From CAZMNY01 sp964567745 (lineage in GTDB: Bacteria > Planctomycetota > Planctomycetia > Pirellulales > Pirellulaceae), in NCBI GenBank assembly GCA_964567745.1, contig CAZMNY010000020.1, positions 62,001-126,000 on the forward strand: 64,000 nucleotides of DNA, written 5' to 3'. Under the pieces are notes generated by a model. It did no database searches and was not told the origin of the DNA. It was given only the letters and a program-made list of their open reading frames with translations. Position 1 is the first letter of the stretch, and every line of letters starts with the position of its first letter. The position numbers and the translations under genes were made by a program. Shown one piece after another: positions 62,263 to 64,000 of this stretch.

Positions 62263-62806
62263 TCGCGCTTTGCGCCAAACCCAAGATTTCCCCAAGATAC
62301 CCAGTCGCAATAAGTGAAGTACCTACGCTGCGGGCTTTGGAAGTTGGCGAGGGAGGTGTGGCTGAACCAGCCAAGAAAAACAGCACCCGAAAGCCCAAAT
62401 ATTCTCATTGACGGGGCAGAAGCCAACGAGAATAGTGCCGAAGCGATGGAACTTTCGGGTGCCGACGAATCGTCCAACCAGTTTTATTGGCCCGAAAATG
62501 GACCGGAAACTGGGTTAATGGCAGGGTTTTCGCCTATTTTGTAAGGGAACCTTCCAACTGAGCGAGGGCCTCTAATGAGTATAAAGGGAATTCGTTGCGG
62601 AAGTGTGCCAGGAAGTTGGCGAGAAACAGGGGCATTGGGGATTTTCTCGTTCCCCGTTTTTCTGGGGGCGGTCGACTCGGTGGCGTCCAGCAGCTAGTGA
62701 CAGAGAAATAGCGTCATCGCGCGGGAGCAATCGCGGCGCGGGCTTGATCGATCACTTCAAGCCAAAGTGAATTGACGCTGTGGGCATTAGAGACGAGCGT
62801 TCTTAA
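62263..62806. other. Intergenic region with nested inverted repeats
   Basis: This 544-bp gap precedes the ECF sigma factor. An 11-bp perfect inverted repeat (gcacccgaaag, 62383-62393; ctttcgggtgc, 62452-62462) encloses a second imperfect one (attctcattg, 62401-62410, against caacgagaat). This gives a possible cruciform or RNA structure of about 80 nt. No gene is supported; a 76-codon frame at 62314 lacks a domain or ribosome-binding site. Confidence 0.45.
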
Positions 62807-63418
62807 ATGAAATCAGATTCGGTCACGCGTTGGTTTCACGAAATGGGTGGTAGCCCAGAGGAATCTGCGACAAGGCTCTGGGCTGAGTTTTCCGACCGCT
62901 TGGTCGCGGTCGCTCGCTCCAACATGCCGCGAGTTTCGGGCTCGTTCGACGAAGAAGATGTCGCGCTCAGTGCGTTCAACGGTTTTTGCAATGCCGCCAA
63001 GGATGGCCGCTACGCCCAGTTGAATGGACGAGAGGAATTGTGGCGGCTGTTGTCGGTCATTACGGCTCGCAAAGCTCATGAGCGAACGATGGCGGAGGTC
63101 GCCTTGAAACGAGGCGGCGGACGCACATTGCACGCGACCAACCAGCAATTGGACGAGCACGAAGGATCGAATGAAGACCCGCAGTTGTCAGCCATCATAT
63201 CAGAAGAATTGCGGCGCTTGTTCGGCCTGCTAAAGGATCCTGAGCTTGAACAACTCGCGCTGTGGAAACTCGATGGCTTGACGGATCGCGAAGCGGCCGA
63301 CCGGCTCAATTGCAGTCGTCGCAGCGTGCAAAGAATGCTGCGCGTGATTCGCGAGTGTTGGCAATCGGAGGTACTGCCGGCATCCACGCTTCCGGAGCAG
63401 AAGTCGAGGACGGCATAA
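62807..63418 (+). CDS. ECF-family RNA polymerase sigma factor (planctomycete type)
   Basis: A 203-aa sigma-70 family protein, MKSDSVTRWFHEMGGSPEES. Region 2 has FDEEDVALSAFNGFCNAAKD and ELWRLLSVITARKAHERTM. Region 4 is a helix-turn-helix, LALWKLDGLTDREAADRLNC, then SRRSVQRMLRVIRECWQSE. This layout is that of the short ECF sigmas that are abundant in planctomycetes and often sit beside a Ser/Thr kinase. Here a kinase-like gene begins 318 bp downstream, separated by a MITE. It probably switches a regulon on a signal sensed by the kinase; the link is inferred. Confidence 0.9.
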   Translation: MKSDSVTRWFHEMGGSPEESATRLWAEFSDRLVAVARSNMPRVSGSFDEEDVALSAFNGFCNAAKDGRYAQLNGREELWRLLSVITARKAHERTMAEVALKRGGGRTLHATNQQLDEHEGSNEDPQLSAIISEELRRLFGLLKDPELEQLALWKLDGLTDREAADRLNCSRRSVQRMLRVIRECWQSEVLPASTLPEQKSRTA

Positions 63419-63735
63419 CGCTTGCCGCCCGAATCGACTGGAAAATCTGACACCTACATCGCAATGCAAAGGACGCTAGTGCTGTGTTACAGCTTGGAAT
63501 TGGGATCGACAATTCGTTTGGTCAACGCCCGCCACGGCGAATCGGGTGCGCCACCCTAAAACTAAGGCGTAACGCAGCACTAGGCGAAAAGACCGCGTAG
63601 CCAAGAGTTGGCCGACTGTTGACTACGCGCCTCGATTTCTATCAGTGTGATCGCAAAATCATCAGCAGCCGACCCCCGCAAATCTCGCAACCGTTTTGTG
63701 GCAATTAATTCCCGAAACCTTCGGCGATTTTTCAA
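63419..63735. other. Intergenic region carrying a MITE between sigma and kinase genes
   Basis: Besides the MITE at 63476-63583 I see no gene. The kinase promoter, if separate from the sigma gene, lies after the MITE. Confidence 0.5.
63476..63583 (+). mobile_element. MITE-like element, family B, copy 3
   Basis: A 108-bp element, essentially identical to 27441-27548, with ctagtgctgtgttac and gtaacgcagcactag ends. It is inserted between the ECF sigma gene and the probable kinase. Confidence 0.85.
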
Positions 63736-64000
63736 ATGCACGACTTGTGGTTAGTCAACCGTTTCTGCAGAGAGTTTGAAGGTCAAATCCAGCGAGACGA
63801 AGACCCTCGCATCGAGACTTTTCTGCAAACTGCCTCGTGTGACAAAGACACTTTGTTTCGCGAACTGTTGGACGTCGAATTGACCTATCGTTCACACTCG
63901 AGCGAGACGGTTTCGGTCGCCGATTACGTGACTCGTTTTCCCGAGTACGCCGATGTGATTGCGAACGTCTTTGAGGAAATCGAGGAGGAGGCGAGCGGAT
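63736..64000 (+). CDS. Probable Ser/Thr protein kinase, N-terminal part only
   Basis: The 88 visible codons start MHDLWLVNRFCREFEGQIQR at ATG 63736 and run off the right edge. The sequence (ETFLQTASCDKDTLFRELLD, then VADYVTRFPEYADVIANVFE) resembles the N-terminal extension (x-Y-x-x-R-F-P) of planctomycete protein kinases, which precedes the catalytic domain. The kinase catalytic motifs are outside the window, so the call rests on this extension and the sigma-factor neighbour. Confidence 0.55.
   Translation, partial: MHDLWLVNRFCREFEGQIQRDEDPRIETFLQTASCDKDTLFRELLDVELTYRSHSSETVSVADYVTRFPEYADVIANVFEEIEEEASG

Overview
The window looks like a chromosomal segment from a planctomycete, most likely of the Pirellulaceae/Rhodopirellula type. 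This is inferred from gene content: two sets of planctomycete-type secreted cytochrome proteins (PSCyt1/DUF1549/DUF1553) with WD40 or DUF1501 partners, a sulfatase, a secreted PQQ-propeller protein carrying a methyltransferase-like segment, a bacterial tripeptidyl-peptidase II, a small planctomycete-type ECF sigma factor next to the start of a probable Ser/Thr kinase, and many secreted or lipoprotein genes. No rRNA, tRNA, CRISPR array, transposase or phage gene was recognised.

Layout. 1-5.1 kb: three type IV pilus/type II secretion ATPases in series on the minus strand (GspE/PilB-like, PilT, GspE/PilB-like running off the left edge). 5.3-8.0 kb: a secreted proline-rich protein, a dTDP-glucose 4,6-dehydratase and a small membrane protein. 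8.0-10.6 kb: a decayed stretch with a broken PAS/histidine kinase, a frameshifted acyltransferase-3 fragment and one intact small lipoprotein. 10.6-19.7 kb (minus): a subtilisin-family tripeptidyl-peptidase II, a 65-bp palindromic repeat array, then a cytochrome/WD40 gene followed by a DUF1549/DUF1553 gene. 20.4-30.4 kb: a DUF4105 lipoprotein, a ferredoxin-TrkA-TrkH operon, two hypothetical proteins among short MITE-like elements, and a DUF4178/DUF350 membrane module. 30.5-41.9 kb: glycosyltransferases, small envelope proteins, a hypoxanthine phosphoribosyltransferase, an asparagine-synthetase-like amidotransferase and GlgC. These look like surface polysaccharide and glycogen genes.

42-52.2 kb: secreted or hydrolytic enzymes (GDPD-LamG, metallophosphoesterase, ceramidase-like, C45 acyltransferase/peptidase, the PQQ/methyltransferase-like/malectin-like protein, an EEP phosphatase). 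52.2-56.4 kb: a repeat-rich region in which a sulfatase and a class IV aminotransferase lie between two inverted copies of a ~150-bp repeat. 56.4-62.3 kb: a secreted beta-propeller protein divergent from a PSCyt1/DUF1549/DUF1553-DUF1501 pair. 62.8-64 kb: an ECF sigma factor, a MITE and the start of a probable kinase.

The most notable non-coding content is a set of small dispersed elements: two ~108-109-bp MITE families with CTAGTGC ends (five copies, two sharing one CTAG), REP-like palindromes (tandem array at 14.55-14.78 kb and solitary copies at 52-56 kb), two BIME-like hairpins at 52.4-52.6 kb, and the inverted 150-bp pair. Functions are assigned by reading motifs; no database search was possible.
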